DNA of 64,000 nt from Stenotrophomonas oahuensis (GCF_031834595.1 NZ_CP115541.1:4334501-4398500); one strand, 5' to 3'; positions 14,545-27,989 are shown, numbered from the stretch's first letter. Notes: generated from the sequence alone by a model not told the origin. A program made the numbers and translations.

Positions 14545-16737
14545 TCACTCAGAACCGCCATCATCTGGCGAGTCGAGCGGATCCGGCCCACCGTGCACCG
14601 GGTCTTCCACCTGCACGTTGTTGCGGCCCAGCGCTTTGGCGCGATAGCACTGGGCGTCGGCCGCGGCCACGGCCGCATCCACGCTGGTGCCACCGTGGAT
14701 GGCGGCGATGCCGATGCTGGCCCCCACCCCCAGCCGGGTGGTGTCCCAGGGAATGGTAAGCACCTGCAGGGAATGCAGCAGATCGGTGCCGATCCGGCGT
14801 GCCCGCCGCAGTGAGCAGCCGGCCAGAATGACGGCGAACTCGTCGCCCCCCAGCCGTGCCACGATGTCGGAATCACGCACGCCGTGGCGCAGGGCGTTGG
14901 CCACCGCCCACAGCATGGCGTCTCCGGCCAGATGACCGTGGTTGTCGTTGATCGGCTTGAAGTTATCCAGATCGATGAACATCAGCGAGGCCGACTGCCC
15001 GGTCCGGGCCACGCGGGTGATGGCCTGCTGCAGGTGGGCCTCGAAGCCACGGCGGTTGGTGAGTTCGGTCAGCGGGTCAACCTCGGCCAGATGTCGGGCC
15101 TCGCGCTGACGGGCCCGCTGCTGGGTGACATCACGGATGACCCATACCGCGCCGTTGATCTCGCCTTCGTCGTCGCGCAGCCAAGCCCGGGTCAGGTCCA
15201 CCGGCAGCAGGTGGGCCCCAACCGACAGCAGCAGGTCAGAATGCAGATCCACGGCATTGCTGTCCGGGTCCAGCAACACCTCCAGTTCCAACGGCGAGCG
15301 CGGCGCATATTCCGTGGTGAGCTCGACCACGTCCTGGATCTGGCTGCCGGTGAACGACGCAGCTCCTTCCCCGGCCAGGGCACGGCTGGCGGCGGCATTG
15401 GCATATTCGATGCGGCCGCGCAGGTCCAGACTGAGCACCATGTCGGCCACCGCATCGAGAGTGACCCGGGTGCGCTGGGCCGATTCGCGCAACTGCTGGC
15501 CGCTCTGGTGCTGGGCGGTGATGTCTTGGATCTGCGACACGAAATGCAGGGGTTCGCCATGCGGGGCACGCACCAGCGACACCGACAGCCGTCCCCACAC
15601 CAGGTGCCCGCCCTTGCCCAGGTAGCGCTTGGTCATGTGGTAATGGTCGCGCCGCCCGGCCAGCAGGTCCTGCACCATGGCCAGATCGGCGTCCAGGTCG
15701 TCGGGATAGGTCAGAGTCTGGAAGTCGATCTCCAGCAGTTCCGCGCGGGTATAGCCGAGAATGCCGCACAGCGCATCGTTGACGTCCAGCCAGCGCCCTT
15801 CCAGTGACACCAGGGCCATGCCCAGTGCGGCTGAATTGAAGGCACCGGCAAACTTTTCCGCCGCCAGATGGGCCTGCTCGCGCACTTCCAGCAGCGGGGT
15901 CAGATCCACCGCCATGCCGACGTAGCCCATCCGCTGACCGTCGCCGCCATTGAGCGGGCTGATCGACAGCCGCACCTGGCGATGTTCGCCATCCTTGCGC
16001 ACGAAGGTCCACTGGTGCGACCAGGTGCCTGTAGCCGCGCGCGCGGTCAGCGCCTCGAACACGGTGGGCACGCGACCGTCGGCATCGGCCTCGGGCTGCA
16101 GGTAATCGTGCATTTCATGCGGATCGTGGAACAGGCCTGGATTGACCCGGCCAATCACCTCTTCCGGGGTGTAGCCCAGCAGTTTCTGGGCCCCGCTGTT
16201 GAACAGGTTGACCACCCCGTGCACATCGGTGGCGATGACCGCGACTTCATCGGAGGCGTCCACCACGGCCTGCAAGCGCTGACGGGTATCGGCGGCGTCC
16301 TGGCGGGCGTTCTGCAGGTCGCTCACGTCGGCGTGCGCCCCGGCCATGCGCAGCGGTCGCCCCTGCGCGTCACATTCGTACACCCTGCCCCGGTCCTGCA
16401 CCCAGATCCAGCGCCCATCCTTGTGTCGCATCCGGCACAGGCTTTCGTACTGCGCGGAGCGGCCCGCCAGATGCTCCCGCAGCAGCGCATTGGACTGCGC
16501 CACGTCGTCGGGATGCGCCAGCTGCAGAAAGGTGTCCGCCGTGATGGGAGCCAGCTCCTCACGGGTGTAACCGACGATCTGCGCCCAGCGCTCATTGACC
16601 TGCATCTGGTCGGTGCGGCAGTTCCATTCCCAACTGCCCATGCCGGTGCCGTCGATGATCATTTCCAGCCGACGGCGCTCCTCGGCCTCGGCCTGCAGGG
16701 CAGCCTGCGCATCGAGCAAGGCAGCCTGCGGCGTCAC
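14545..16737 (-). CDS. Multi-PAS diguanylate cyclase
   Basis: A 730-residue cytoplasmic sensor. At least four PAS/PAC repeats fill residues ~20-560 (for example MGSWEWNCRTDQMQVN, VIATDVHGVVNLFN, FNSAALGMALVSLEGRW, DAVADMVLSLDLRGRIEYAN). A C-terminal GGDEF domain has an intact GGDEF active site near residue 630 and an RDSD inhibitory site five residues before it, so it should make cyclic di-GMP with product feedback. No EAL domain. Start: the frame is open to a TTG at 16857, but the GTG at 16737 overlaps the stop of a short well-initiated ORF (GTGA), which I take as coupled initiation. Start is the main uncertainty. Confidence 0.9.
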   Translation of the reverse strand: MTPQAALLDAQAALQAEAEERRRLEMIIDGTGMGSWEWNCRTDQMQVNERWAQIVGYTREELAPITADTFLQLAHPDDVAQSNALLREHLAGRSAQYESLCRMRHKDGRWIWVQDRGRVYECDAQGRPLRMAGAHADVSDLQNARQDAADTRQRLQAVVDASDEVAVIATDVHGVVNLFNSGAQKLLGYTPEEVIGRVNPGLFHDPHEMHDYLQPEADADGRVPTVFEALTARAATGTWSHQWTFVRKDGEHRQVRLSISPLNGGDGQRMGYVGMAVDLTPLLEVREQAHLAAEKFAGAFNSAALGMALVSLEGRWLDVNDALCGILGYTRAELLEIDFQTLTYPDDLDADLAMVQDLLAGRRDHYHMTKRYLGKGGHLVWGRLSVSLVRAPHGEPLHFVSQIQDITAQHQSGQQLRESAQRTRVTLDAVADMVLSLDLRGRIEYANAAASRALAGEGAASFTGSQIQDVVELTTEYAPRSPLELEVLLDPDSNAVDLHSDLLLSVGAHLLPVDLTRAWLRDDEGEINGAVWVIRDVTQQRARQREARHLAEVDPLTELTNRRGFEAHLQQAITRVARTGQSASLMFIDLDNFKPINDNHGHLAGDAMLWAVANALRHGVRDSDIVARLGGDEFAVILAGCSLRRARRIGTDLLHSLQVLTIPWDTTRLGVGASIGIAAIHGGTSVDAAVAAADAQCYRAKALGRNNVQVEDPVHGGPDPLDSPDDGGSE

Positions 16738-16814
16738 GCGCGCGCCACCGTGCGGGCGCGGTTTCCCGCCCCACCCTCGACCGGACTGCACTGACGTGCC
16801 TGCTGTTCTGTCAT
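16734..16814 (-). CDS. Possible 26-aa leader peptide coupled to the diguanylate cyclase gene
   Basis: ATG at 16814 is preceded by a strong site, GGAGGGGCCAG, and encodes MTEQQARQCSPVEGGAGNRA plus six residues before TGA. The TGA overlaps the GTG start of the cyclase. This is the only good ribosome binding site in the region, so ribosomes probably reach the cyclase through this ORF. Alternatively a frameshift in the assembly or strain split a longer N-terminus. Confidence 0.4.
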   Translation of the reverse strand: MTEQQARQCSPVEGGAGNRARTVARA

Positions 16815-16941
16815 CTGGCCCCTCCGCCAGTTCGCAGCGTACAGGGATTGAATGCAAAGCGTGATCAAACTTCTGTCAACGCGCCTCCGCAAACGACACA
16901 GGCTGCCCCGAAGGCGGCCTGTGATCAGGACAAACGCGGGT

Positions 16942-19308
<2,367 letters not shown>

Positions 19309-19417
19309 TGCTTCCGGCCGGGGCCGCTGTGCGGAAAACCCCGATTGTGGCAATGCCGGCCCGCCGGGGAAACCCGTTGACAATCGACCCGCGTTGGGGG
19401 CGGAACTGCCTTGGCCG

Positions 19418-19633
19418 TTATCGATAATGCTGGGCGGTACGCTGACGCACCGCGTCGTCGAGCATGGTTTCCAGCGCCATCACCCGCACGCGGCCAATGC
19501 CCTGCAGCTCCATGAAGCGTTCGGTATAGATTTCCGGCCCCTGCGCGGTGTCGGCTTGGGACTTGCTGAAACCCAGGGGCACCACGCCCTTGTCGCCATC
19601 CTTGCTACCACCGACATAAAGAACGATTGCCAT
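19418..19633 (-). CDS. Conserved small hypothetical protein, 71 aa
   Basis: A 71-residue protein ([20 protein letters not shown]). It begins with a beta-strand and glycine turn, then a helical half ([20 protein letters not shown]). I do not recognise a family name. The ATG at 19633 follows AGGAGAAACAC, a good ribosome binding site. It stands alone between tex and a membrane protein gene. Confidence 0.65.
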   Translation of the reverse strand: MAIVLYVGGSKDGDKGVVPLGFSKSQADTAQGPEIYTERFMELQGIGRVRVMALETMLDDAVRQRTAQHYR

Positions 19634-19767
19634 GTGATGTGTTTCTCCTGATACGTCTACAACAGCATGCAGCTTACGCCACCCATGCTGAAGATTCGGC
19701 GTGCAGGCTAATAACGTTTGTTTGCATGCAGATGACGTCGCGATAGCGACGCTTTACTTACACGAAA

Positions 19768-20253
19768 TTAACGCCCAGATAACGTCGTGGGCCACCAGCC
19801 CTTTCCGGTAAGCGCATAGATGTCGGCCGCGCGCTCGAACGGATTGCGCGCGCTTACCCCGCCACACGCCAGATACACGGGCAGGTAAAGCGGCCCGAGC
19901 ACCAGATACTGGTAAACGTGGGCGCGCTCATGATCGTGCAGGCCGATCACCGGCTCGCTGCACCACCCGGCCTGGTGGGCATAGGTGCGGCACGGCACAT
20001 CCAGGGTTGGACCGGTATGCAGGACGACGTTGCCGAGGGTAATCGCGCCACCTGGACCCCAGGGGTAATGGCGGAACACGATCGCCAGGTCGCGTCCACT
20101 CCAGTAGGGCCGTGCACCAGCGAACAGACCGGCCAGGCCGCCGAGCAGTCCGACCACGGTGTTGGGCACTGTCCACAGCGCACCCAGCCCCTGCAGCAGG
20201 CGCAGGGCCGCTCGCGACAGGCTCAGTCGGCTTCGTTCGGGATGAGCAGCCAT
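19768..20253 (-). CDS. Membrane-associated protein with an HExxH-like motif
   Basis: A 161-residue protein. A hydrophobic stretch near residues 30-55 (VVGLLGGLAGLFAG) may anchor it. The segment HDHERAHVYQYLVLGPLYLPVYL contains HERAH, which fits the HExxH zinc-binding pattern of zincin peptidases; related bacterial proteins of unknown function keep H-E-x-x-H-V-x-Q-Y followed by G-P-L-x-L-P. NPFERAADIYA further on could supply a third acidic ligand. Catalysis is unproven. The start at 20253 lies within the end of pspC, overlapping it by 31 bases. Confidence 0.62.
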   Translation of the reverse strand: MAAHPERSRLSLSRAALRLLQGLGALWTVPNTVVGLLGGLAGLFAGARPYWSGRDLAIVFRHYPWGPGGAITLGNVVLHTGPTLDVPCRTYAHQAGWCSEPVIGLHDHERAHVYQYLVLGPLYLPVYLACGGVSARNPFERAADIYALTGKGWWPTTLSGR

Positions 20254-20426
20254 AGGATCAGGTAGACCAGAATGCCGGGGAAAGCGGCCGAGGCAATGGA
20301 CACCACCACGTACAGCACGCGCAGCAGGGTCACGTTCCAACCAAAGCGATGTGCGATGCCGCCCATCACCCCGGCGATCATACGGTCATTGAGCGAGCGC
20401 GACAGCGTTCGCGGGGCAGTGTTCAT
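20223..20426 (-). CDS. PspC-domain membrane protein
   Basis: A 67-residue protein consisting of one PspC domain: basic lead (RSLNDRMIAGVMGGIAHRFG) then two hydrophobic stretches (LLRVLYVVVSIASAAFPGIL, LVYLILWLLIP). PspC proteins sense or respond to envelope stress in the phage-shock system. The ATG at 20426 is preceded by GGAGGACC. No pspA or pspB is adjacent, so it may act in an independent stress response. It overlaps the HExxH gene downstream. Confidence 0.85.
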   Translation of the reverse strand: MNTAPRTLSRSLNDRMIAGVMGGIAHRFGWNVTLLRVLYVVVSIASAAFPGILVYLILWLLIPNEAD

Positions 20427-20500
20427 GGGCAGGTCCTCCAACGGTGATTGAAGGCTACGGTAGCGCCCGCCGTGTCTACGGCGTGCGTTGGGGGTGTGGT

Positions 20501-20522
20501 TGCCGGGCAAGCCCGGCACTAC
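20501..20522. repeat. SMAG-type palindrome at the end of phaC
   Basis: GTAG followed by TGCCGGGC/GCCCGGCA on the minus strand. The TAG of the GTAG head is the stop codon of phaC. Confidence 0.75.
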
Positions 20523-21586
20523 GTCCGCGCCTGCAGCCACTCGGTGATCGTCGACGGTACTTCGCGCTGGGCGCGACCGGACACGTAGATACCGATATGA
20601 CCACCGCGGAAGCTGCTTTCGCTGTAGTCCTTGCTGCCTATCCGACCGCGCAGCGCGCGCGAGGCATCCGGCGGCACCAGGTGGTCCTGCTCGGCGTAGA
20701 TGTTCAGCACCGGCAACGTCACCTGCGCCAGGTCCACGGTTTCGGTGCCGATGCGCACGCCGTCATGCATCAGCCCGTTGCCCTGGTAGAACTGCTTGAT
20801 GAAGTCACGGAACGCTTCGCCAGCCAGGTCGGGCGAATCGAAGATCCACTTTTCCATGCGCAGGAAATCCTCCAGCGCCGCCTTGTCATCCAGGATGTCC
20901 AGCAGCCCCACGTACTTCTGCACATTGAGGCGGAAAGGCTTGAGCATCAGGTAGCTGGCGTTCATCAGGTCGGCCGGGATATTGCCCAGCGTATCCACCA
21001 GCAGGTCCACGTCCACGTGCCGCGCCCAGTGCGAGAGCATGTTGTCGGGCGTCTGGAAATCCACCGGGGTGACCATGGTGATCAGGTTGGCCAGCTTGTG
21101 CTGCCGCAGCGCGGCATAACACAGCGCGAACACGCCGCCCTGGCAGATGCCGAGCATGTTGATCGGGTTGCCGTCATGGGCCGCCACCAGATGGTCCACC
21201 GCGCCATCGACGAAGCGCAGAAGATAGTCTTCCAGGGTCTGGTAGCGCTCGGAGCGGTCCGGGTAGCCCCAGTCCAGCACGTACACGTCATGGCCCAGTG
21301 CCAGCAGCCGCTGGACCAGCGAGCGGTCGGCCTGCAGGTCGACCATGTAGGGCCGGTTGACCAGCGCGTACACGATCAGCAGCGGGGTGCGATGCACCGG
21401 TGGCTGCTCGCTCACGAAGCGGTACAGCCGCACCTTGCCGTCGCTCCAGACTTCTTCGCGGGCGGTTGCACCGTAGTCCACGTCGTCCACCGACGGCAGC
21501 AGCTTCAGGCCGTCCATCAGCTTGCGCTGCATGGACAGGGTTTCCTGCAGCAGGTCTTCGGCGTTGAAACCGAGGGGGCCTTTCAT
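20519..21586 (-). CDS. phaC: Class III poly(3-hydroxyalkanoate) synthase, catalytic subunit
   Basis: A 355-residue alpha/beta-hydrolase-like synthase, the usual length for class III PhaC. The lipase-like box GICQGG carries Cys148; Asp301 (YAEQDHLVPP) and His330 (RGGHIGIY) complete the triad, one residue off the Allochromatium positions. It polymerises hydroxyacyl-CoA into polyester granules together with PhaE, encoded just upstream with an ATGA overlap (21583-21586). The TAG stop lies in a SMAG palindrome. No phaA, phaB or phasin gene is in the window, so monomer supply must come from elsewhere. Confidence 0.95.
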   Translation of the reverse strand: MKGPLGFNAEDLLQETLSMQRKLMDGLKLLPSVDDVDYGATAREEVWSDGKVRLYRFVSEQPPVHRTPLLIVYALVNRPYMVDLQADRSLVQRLLALGHDVYVLDWGYPDRSERYQTLEDYLLRFVDGAVDHLVAAHDGNPINMLGICQGGVFALCYAALRQHKLANLITMVTPVDFQTPDNMLSHWARHVDVDLLVDTLGNIPADLMNASYLMLKPFRLNVQKYVGLLDILDDKAALEDFLRMEKWIFDSPDLAGEAFRDFIKQFYQGNGLMHDGVRIGTETVDLAQVTLPVLNIYAEQDHLVPPDASRALRGRIGSKDYSESSFRGGHIGIYVSGRAQREVPSTITEWLQART

Positions 21587-22614
21587 GGCGTGCGTTTCCG
21601 GGCAGTGGATTTGGATTCCGATTTGGGTTTCGGTTCCGATTTGGGTTTCGGTTCCGATTTGGGTTTCGGTTCCGATTTGGGTTTCGGTTTCGGCTTGGCC
21701 TTGGGTGCCGGGGCCTGTGCGGCCGCCATGCGCCGTACCATCCGTTCCAGCTCGGTGATGCGTCGGTGCGCGGCATCCATTTCGGTGCGGGTGGGCAGGC
21801 CTAGTGCTTCGCAGAGCCGCTCCACTTCATGCTGCGCCGCCCCGCGCAGGCGCATCTGCGCATTGCCCAGCGACGCATAGACCTGCTGGAACGGCTCGGA
21901 CAACGCCACCTTGGCGTAGGCCTCCTCGGCCGCCTCGATCCACAGATCGAACATGGCGCGGGCGCTGGTCAACTGGTTGCCGGGCTGCTCGTGCTCGGCC
22001 AGGCGCTGCTCGAACAAGGCGTAGGCGTCGTCCAGCGCCTGCCGGATCTGGTCCACGTAGGCGCGGGCATGTTCCTGGAAATCCTGCTGCGCGCGCATCA
22101 GCGCCTGCCAGCGGGCCTGGTGCTCGCGTGCCGGGCCGAATGCCGGGCTCTGCAGCCAGGGTTCCAGGTCTTTCTGCAGCCGCTCCAGCAGGGCCAGCAG
22201 ATCCGGGCCACCGGCCTGGGTATGGCCGCGCGCGCCCTGCAACATCCACTTCAGCATGCCGTCGCCCTGCCCCTCCACAGCCTGCTTCCAGGCCTGGGCG
22301 ATGTCGGCGCTGCTGGCGTCCTGGCCGGCAAACTGCGCGGCCACCGCCTGCATGGTGCCGTACCAGCCACCGGCCTGCTCGCGAAAGCGGTGCACGGCGT
22401 CTTCGGCCTGGCGGTTGCCGGGCGCGTGGCCCGGGGCGGACATCAGCTGGGCCCAACCTTCTATTGTCTGCTGCCAGCTGCCCGGAGCATGCTCCCCCCC
22501 CGCACCCGCCGTACCCGCCGCCTGCCGCAGTGCATCGCCCCAGGCGCTGAAGTACTGGCGCGCCAGCGCCTCGAAATCTCCTGCGTCGTGGTTACCGCCA
22601 GCGCTGCTGCTCAT
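21583..22614 (-). CDS. phaE: PHA synthase subunit PhaE
   Basis: A 343-residue partner of class III PhaC. It is helical and Gln/Ala rich (FSAWGDALRQAAG, LIEAAEEAYAKVAL-type region near residue 210: DLWIEAAEEAYAKVALSEPF), with a C-terminal coiled-coil (TEMDAAHRRITELERMVRRM). The final ~40 residues are a Lys/Pro/Ser repeat (KPKSEP units) encoded by a perfect 18-base tandem repeat, which is unusual and may contact the granule or DNA. PhaE is needed for PhaC activity and assembly. The ATG at 22614 overlaps the pssA stop (ATGA), so the synthase operon is coupled to phospholipid synthesis. Confidence 0.9.
   Translation of the reverse strand: MSSSAGGNHDAGDFEALARQYFSAWGDALRQAAGTAGAGGEHAPGSWQQTIEGWAQLMSAPGHAPGNRQAEDAVHRFREQAGGWYGTMQAVAAQFAGQDASSADIAQAWKQAVEGQGDGMLKWMLQGARGHTQAGGPDLLALLERLQKDLEPWLQSPAFGPAREHQARWQALMRAQQDFQEHARAYVDQIRQALDDAYALFEQRLAEHEQPGNQLTSARAMFDLWIEAAEEAYAKVALSEPFQQVYASLGNAQMRLRGAAQHEVERLCEALGLPTRTEMDAAHRRITELERMVRRMAAAQAPAPKAKPKPKPKSEPKPKSEPKPKSEPKPKSESKSTARKRTP
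21617..21688 (-). repeat. Four perfect 18-base tandem repeats in phaE
   Basis: The unit TCCGATTTGGGTTTCGGT (plus strand) is repeated four times without change, flanked by partial copies. It encodes KPKSEP-type hexapeptides in the PhaE tail. Copy number is likely to vary between strains. Confidence 0.95.
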
Positions 22615-23225
22615 GGCTTGGGAATTCGCAGGGTCTTGCTGATCATCAACGAACCCGACAAGGCAAACAGCAGCACCATCGGGTGCAGCTGCCAGGGGCC
22701 CAGCTGCCAACCGCCCAGCCACAGATCCGGGCCAATGGCCCCCAGGCTGGCCGCCACGGCCAGCACCACTACCAGCGCCAGGCTGGTGGGAATGGGCGTA
22801 CCCTCGAAGTACGGCACCTTGTCGCCCTCACCCGCCAGGGCTTCGGCGGTGACGTTGTAGCGGGCCAGACGGCTCACACCGCAGCACACGAAGTAGCTCA
22901 GCACCAGCCAGTCCCAGCCGCCCTGCATGCCGCAGGCATAGGCCAGCGCAGCCGGGGCCACGCCGAATGAGATCACGTCCGACAGCGAATCCAGTTCGCG
23001 GCCCAGGGTGGAACTGGACTTGCGCCAGCGCGCGATGCGCCCGTCAAGGGCGTCGAAAATGAAAGCCAGCGGGATCAGCGCCATGCCCCACAACAGATAG
23101 CTGCGCTCGCCATCCTGCAGGTAGCGCATGGCCGCGAACACCGCACCCGTGCCGCAGAAGGCGTTGGCCAGGGTGAACCAGTCGGCCAGCTGGAACTCGC
23201 GCAGCATCGAGAAGTGACGTTTCAT
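22611..23225 (-). CDS. pssA: CDP-diacylglycerol--serine O-phosphatidyltransferase
   Basis: A 204-residue integral membrane enzyme of the CDP-alcohol phosphatidyltransferase family. The signature D-G-x2-A-R-x8-G-x3-D-x3-D is present in DALDGRIARWRKSS...GRELDSLSD, followed by VISFGVAPAALAYA, typical of bacterial PssA. About six to seven membrane spans follow and precede it. It makes phosphatidylserine, precursor of phosphatidylethanolamine. It heads an operon with phaE and phaC, joined by ATGA overlaps. A phosphatidylcholine synthase-like role is less likely given the size and motif context. Confidence 0.88.
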   Translation of the reverse strand: MKRHFSMLREFQLADWFTLANAFCGTGAVFAAMRYLQDGERSYLLWGMALIPLAFIFDALDGRIARWRKSSSTLGRELDSLSDVISFGVAPAALAYACGMQGGWDWLVLSYFVCCGVSRLARYNVTAEALAGEGDKVPYFEGTPIPTSLALVVVLAVAASLGAIGPDLWLGGWQLGPWQLHPMVLLFALSGSLMISKTLRIPKP

Positions 23226-23434
23226 GGAAGCTCGAAGAACGGTAGTGCGGAAAGAGTACCGCGAGCAGCCCAGACCGTGACAGCCTTCACCATACGGTGC
23301 CTTCGCATGGCGCTCACGCGATGCCGACCTGCGGTGAATTTTTAGCCACCCATCTTGACAGCGAGGGGGGCTGGGGGCCGTCGGCGTTTATCCACAAACT
23401 TGCCCACCGGTCATCCACACCCCCTGTGCATAAG
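23226..23434. other. Intergenic region between pssA and the Nudix gene
   Basis: About 210 bases. It should hold the pssA-phaE-phaC promoter. I see no gene, hairpin terminator or SMAG repeat in it. Confidence 0.4.
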
Positions 23435-23923
23435 TCACAACCGCGTATACGACCACGACTCCATGCTGCCATCCCTATACGGCATCACCCCGTGGAACGG
23501 GCGCGGGTCGGCATCGAACACCAGCGGCAGGAACTGGCGGTCGCCCTCCCACATCGGCAGGGTGTCCAGCTTGTCCACGTCCACCCACTCCAGCGTCCCC
23601 TCGGGATTGGCCGCCAGCGGGGTGCCGGTGTAGTCGTCAATGACGAACACGAAACCGAACCAGTCCTCGCCGTGCTTGCCAAACCCCGGCCAGCTGATGG
23701 TGCCGCGCAGGCGCATGCGGCCGCAGTCGATGCCGGCCTCTTCCTGGATTTCCCGGCGCATGCCGGCGGCCACGTCTTCGTCGCGCTCGACTTTGCCGCC
23801 GAGGCCGTTGTACTTGCCCAGGTGGTGGTCACCAGGACGGGCGTTGCGGTGGATCATCAGGACTTGCCCGCCATCGGGCGAAAGCACGTAGCCGAGGGTG
23901 GCCACGATGGGGGTGTAAGGCAT
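23435..23923 (-). CDS. Nudix hydrolase, MutT/8-oxo-dGTP diphosphatase-like
   Basis: A 162-residue Nudix enzyme. The Nudix box is complete: Gly43, Glu49, then R57-E58-I-Q-E61-E62-A-G64-I in the segment KVERDEDVAAGMRREIQEEA. The N-terminal MPYTPIVATLGYVLSPDG and the aromatic region WPGFGKHGEDWFGFVFV match bacterial 8-oxo-dGTP diphosphatases of the MutT/MTH1 group, but substrate cannot be fixed from sequence. It may remove oxidised nucleotides. The ATG at 23923 is preferred; upstream in-frame codons look non-coding. Confidence 0.85.
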   Translation of the reverse strand: MPYTPIVATLGYVLSPDGGQVLMIHRNARPGDHHLGKYNGLGGKVERDEDVAAGMRREIQEEAGIDCGRMRLRGTISWPGFGKHGEDWFGFVFVIDDYTGTPLAANPEGTLEWVDVDKLDTLPMWEGDRQFLPLVFDADPRPFHGVMPYRDGSMESWSYTRL

Positions 23924-23970
23924 GGTGTACGGGTTCTTTGGGGTAAGAGTTGGTTTATGCGGCCAGGAGC

Positions 23971-23992
23971 AGCCGGGCAAGCCCGGCTCTAC
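23971..23992. repeat. SMAG-type palindrome at the end of the DUF1249 gene
   Basis: GTAG then AGCCGGGC/GCCCGGCT on the minus strand. The TAG at 23989-23991 is the stop of the DUF1249 gene. Confidence 0.75.
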
Positions 23993-24495
23993 GCGGTGGC
24001 GTGCGGCATTTCAGCGAGGGCCGGAACCACGTCACCGTCGCGACGCAGGGTGGCGACGCCATGGCCGCGTTCGGCCAGGTACTCCAGCCATTTGCCCAGG
24101 AAGGTGTTCATGCGCATGCGGTGGCTGATCAGCTCGGCCGGCGGCGGGTACATCCCGACCACGTCCTGCCAGCGCCGGCCCACGTAGCAGTGGGTAGTTT
24201 CGGCCTGACGGGCGTCACGGTACAGGCGCACGTAGGCCGAGGGGTCCGGCTGGCCGGTGACCGGGTCGGCGAAATCGTAGGTCAGGCGTAATTCCACGGT
24301 GTAGCGGTGGCACTCGATCACGTCCAGGCGCACGTCAAGCCCATCGCCGACCGAGGACACGTAGCTGCCTGCGGCCAGCTCGGACGGGGCGAACAGCCGC
24401 ACCAGATGCCGGTAGTTCTCCGCGTACAGGCCCATCAACCAGCTCAGACGGCTGAGTCGGGGGATGCGTTCAATACGGGGCGATGCCTGGGCCAT
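23989..24495 (-). CDS. DUF1249 family protein (YqiB-like)
   Basis: A 168-residue protein of the DUF1249 family, of which E. coli YqiB is a member. Recognisable blocks are LMGLYAENYRHLVRLF, VIECHRYTVELRLTYDF, YVRLYRDARQAETTHCY and RMRMNTFLGKWLEYLAERGH. Function is unknown; in E. coli the relative lies in the nudF-yqiB-cpdA region, and here it likewise sits next to a Nudix gene. Its stop codon is provided by a SMAG repeat. Confidence 0.85.
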   Translation of the reverse strand: MAQASPRIERIPRLSRLSWLMGLYAENYRHLVRLFAPSELAAGSYVSSVGDGLDVRLDVIECHRYTVELRLTYDFADPVTGQPDPSAYVRLYRDARQAETTHCYVGRRWQDVVGMYPPPAELISHRMRMNTFLGKWLEYLAERGHGVATLRRDGDVVPALAEMPHATA

Positions 24496-24564
24496 GAATC
24501 CGATCCTACACGTTGGTAGATCAAACGTGGGGATGGATGAGACCGGCCAAAAGGGATGCTGCCG

Positions 24565-24634
24565 TCACGACCAACGATCGTGACCTACCGGTTCAGGCAT
24601 CCCAGACGGTAGGTCACGACCGTTGGTCGTGACC
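24565..24634. repeat. SMAG-type inverted dimer between the DUF1249 gene and ppsR
   Basis: Two copies of GGTAGGTCACGA(C/T)CGTTGGTCGTGA-type sequence, here described in parts: one ends in CCTACC at about 24590, the other begins GGTAGGTCACGAC at 24608, facing each other. Such dimers form long hairpins and commonly lie at transcript ends. Confidence 0.8.
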
Positions 24635-24645
24635 CGGCCCACGCA

Positions 24646-25467
24646 TCAATAGTGCTCGCGTTGCAGCCCCAAGGTCGCCAGCACCTTGCTGGAAATCTCC
24701 TCAATCGAGGTATGCGTGGTGCTCAGGGTCGGAATGCGCTCCATCCGGAACATGGTCTCGGCCGCTGCCACCTCGCGCCGGCAGGTGTCCAGGTTGGCGT
24801 AGCGCGAGTTGGGGCGGCGCTCCTGGCGGATCTGCTGCAGCCGGTCGGGGTCGATGGTCAGGCCGAACAGCTTGTGCCGGTAGGGGCGCAGCCGGGGCGG
24901 CAGGCGGTCGCTTTCCAGGTCTTCGTCGGTCAGCGGGTAATTGGCCGCCCGTACCCCGAAATGCAGGGCCAGGTAGATGCAGGTCGGGGTCTTGCCGGCC
25001 CGTGAAACCGCTACCAGGATGACGTCGGCATCGTCGTAGTTGATGGCAATGCCGTCATCGTGGCTCAGCGCGAAGTTCATCGCGTTGATGCGCCGGTGGT
25101 AGGTCTCGAAGTCCACCATGCCGTGCGCCTGGCCGACCCGGGAATGCCGGTTCACCGCCAGCTCACGCTCCAGCGGCTCGATGAAGGGGGCGAAAACGTC
25201 GAGCATCAGGCCCCCGCTTTCGGCCAGGATCATGCTCAGGCCGCTGTCGACGCAGGAGCTGACCACAATCGGCCGGACCTGGTAGCGCTCCCCCGCCGCG
25301 CGGATCCTTTCACAGGCTTCCCGCGCTTTTTCGGGGTCGTCGACGAACGACATGCGGTCGGTAATGAAGCTGAATCCGGAGAACTGGGTCAGCAGGCTAT
25401 GCCCAATGGTTTCAGCGGTGATACCGGTTCCATCGGATACGTAGAAGACCGGACGGATCATCGTCAT
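24646..25467 (-). CDS. ppsR: PEP synthase regulatory protein (bifunctional kinase/pyrophosphorylase)
   Basis: A 273-residue member of the DUF299 family. It opens [20 protein letters not shown] and carries the P-loop-like [16 protein letters not shown], then [10 protein letters not shown]. In E. coli, PpsR uses ADP to phosphorylate and inactivate PEP synthase on a Thr near the catalytic His, and uses phosphate to reverse this. It is divergent from ppsA across a 143-base gap, as in many proteobacteria, which firmly supports the target. The ATG at 25467 is used; MIRPV two codons later is possible. Confidence 0.95.
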   Translation of the reverse strand: MTMIRPVFYVSDGTGITAETIGHSLLTQFSGFSFITDRMSFVDDPEKAREACERIRAAGERYQVRPIVVSSCVDSGLSMILAESGGLMLDVFAPFIEPLERELAVNRHSRVGQAHGMVDFETYHRRINAMNFALSHDDGIAINYDDADVILVAVSRAGKTPTCIYLALHFGVRAANYPLTDEDLESDRLPPRLRPYRHKLFGLTIDPDRLQQIRQERRPNSRYANLDTCRREVAAAETMFRMERIPTLSTTHTSIEEISSKVLATLGLQREHY

Positions 25468-25610
25468 GTGCCTGTGAACCCCTCTGAAGCCTAAAAAGGC
25501 CGTCGATACAAGCTTGTGCCGACGGCGGTCTGCCCGGCATCATATCGGCTTCTTCCTACGGACGTGGCCATCCAGCCCGCCTCGGGCGATGGCCAAACGG
25601 AGCATCGCGC

Positions 25611-27989
<2,379 letters not shown>

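Noticed and set aside
21617..21688. CRISPR-like repeats
   Set aside because: Units are directly adjacent with no spacers and lie in frame within phaE.
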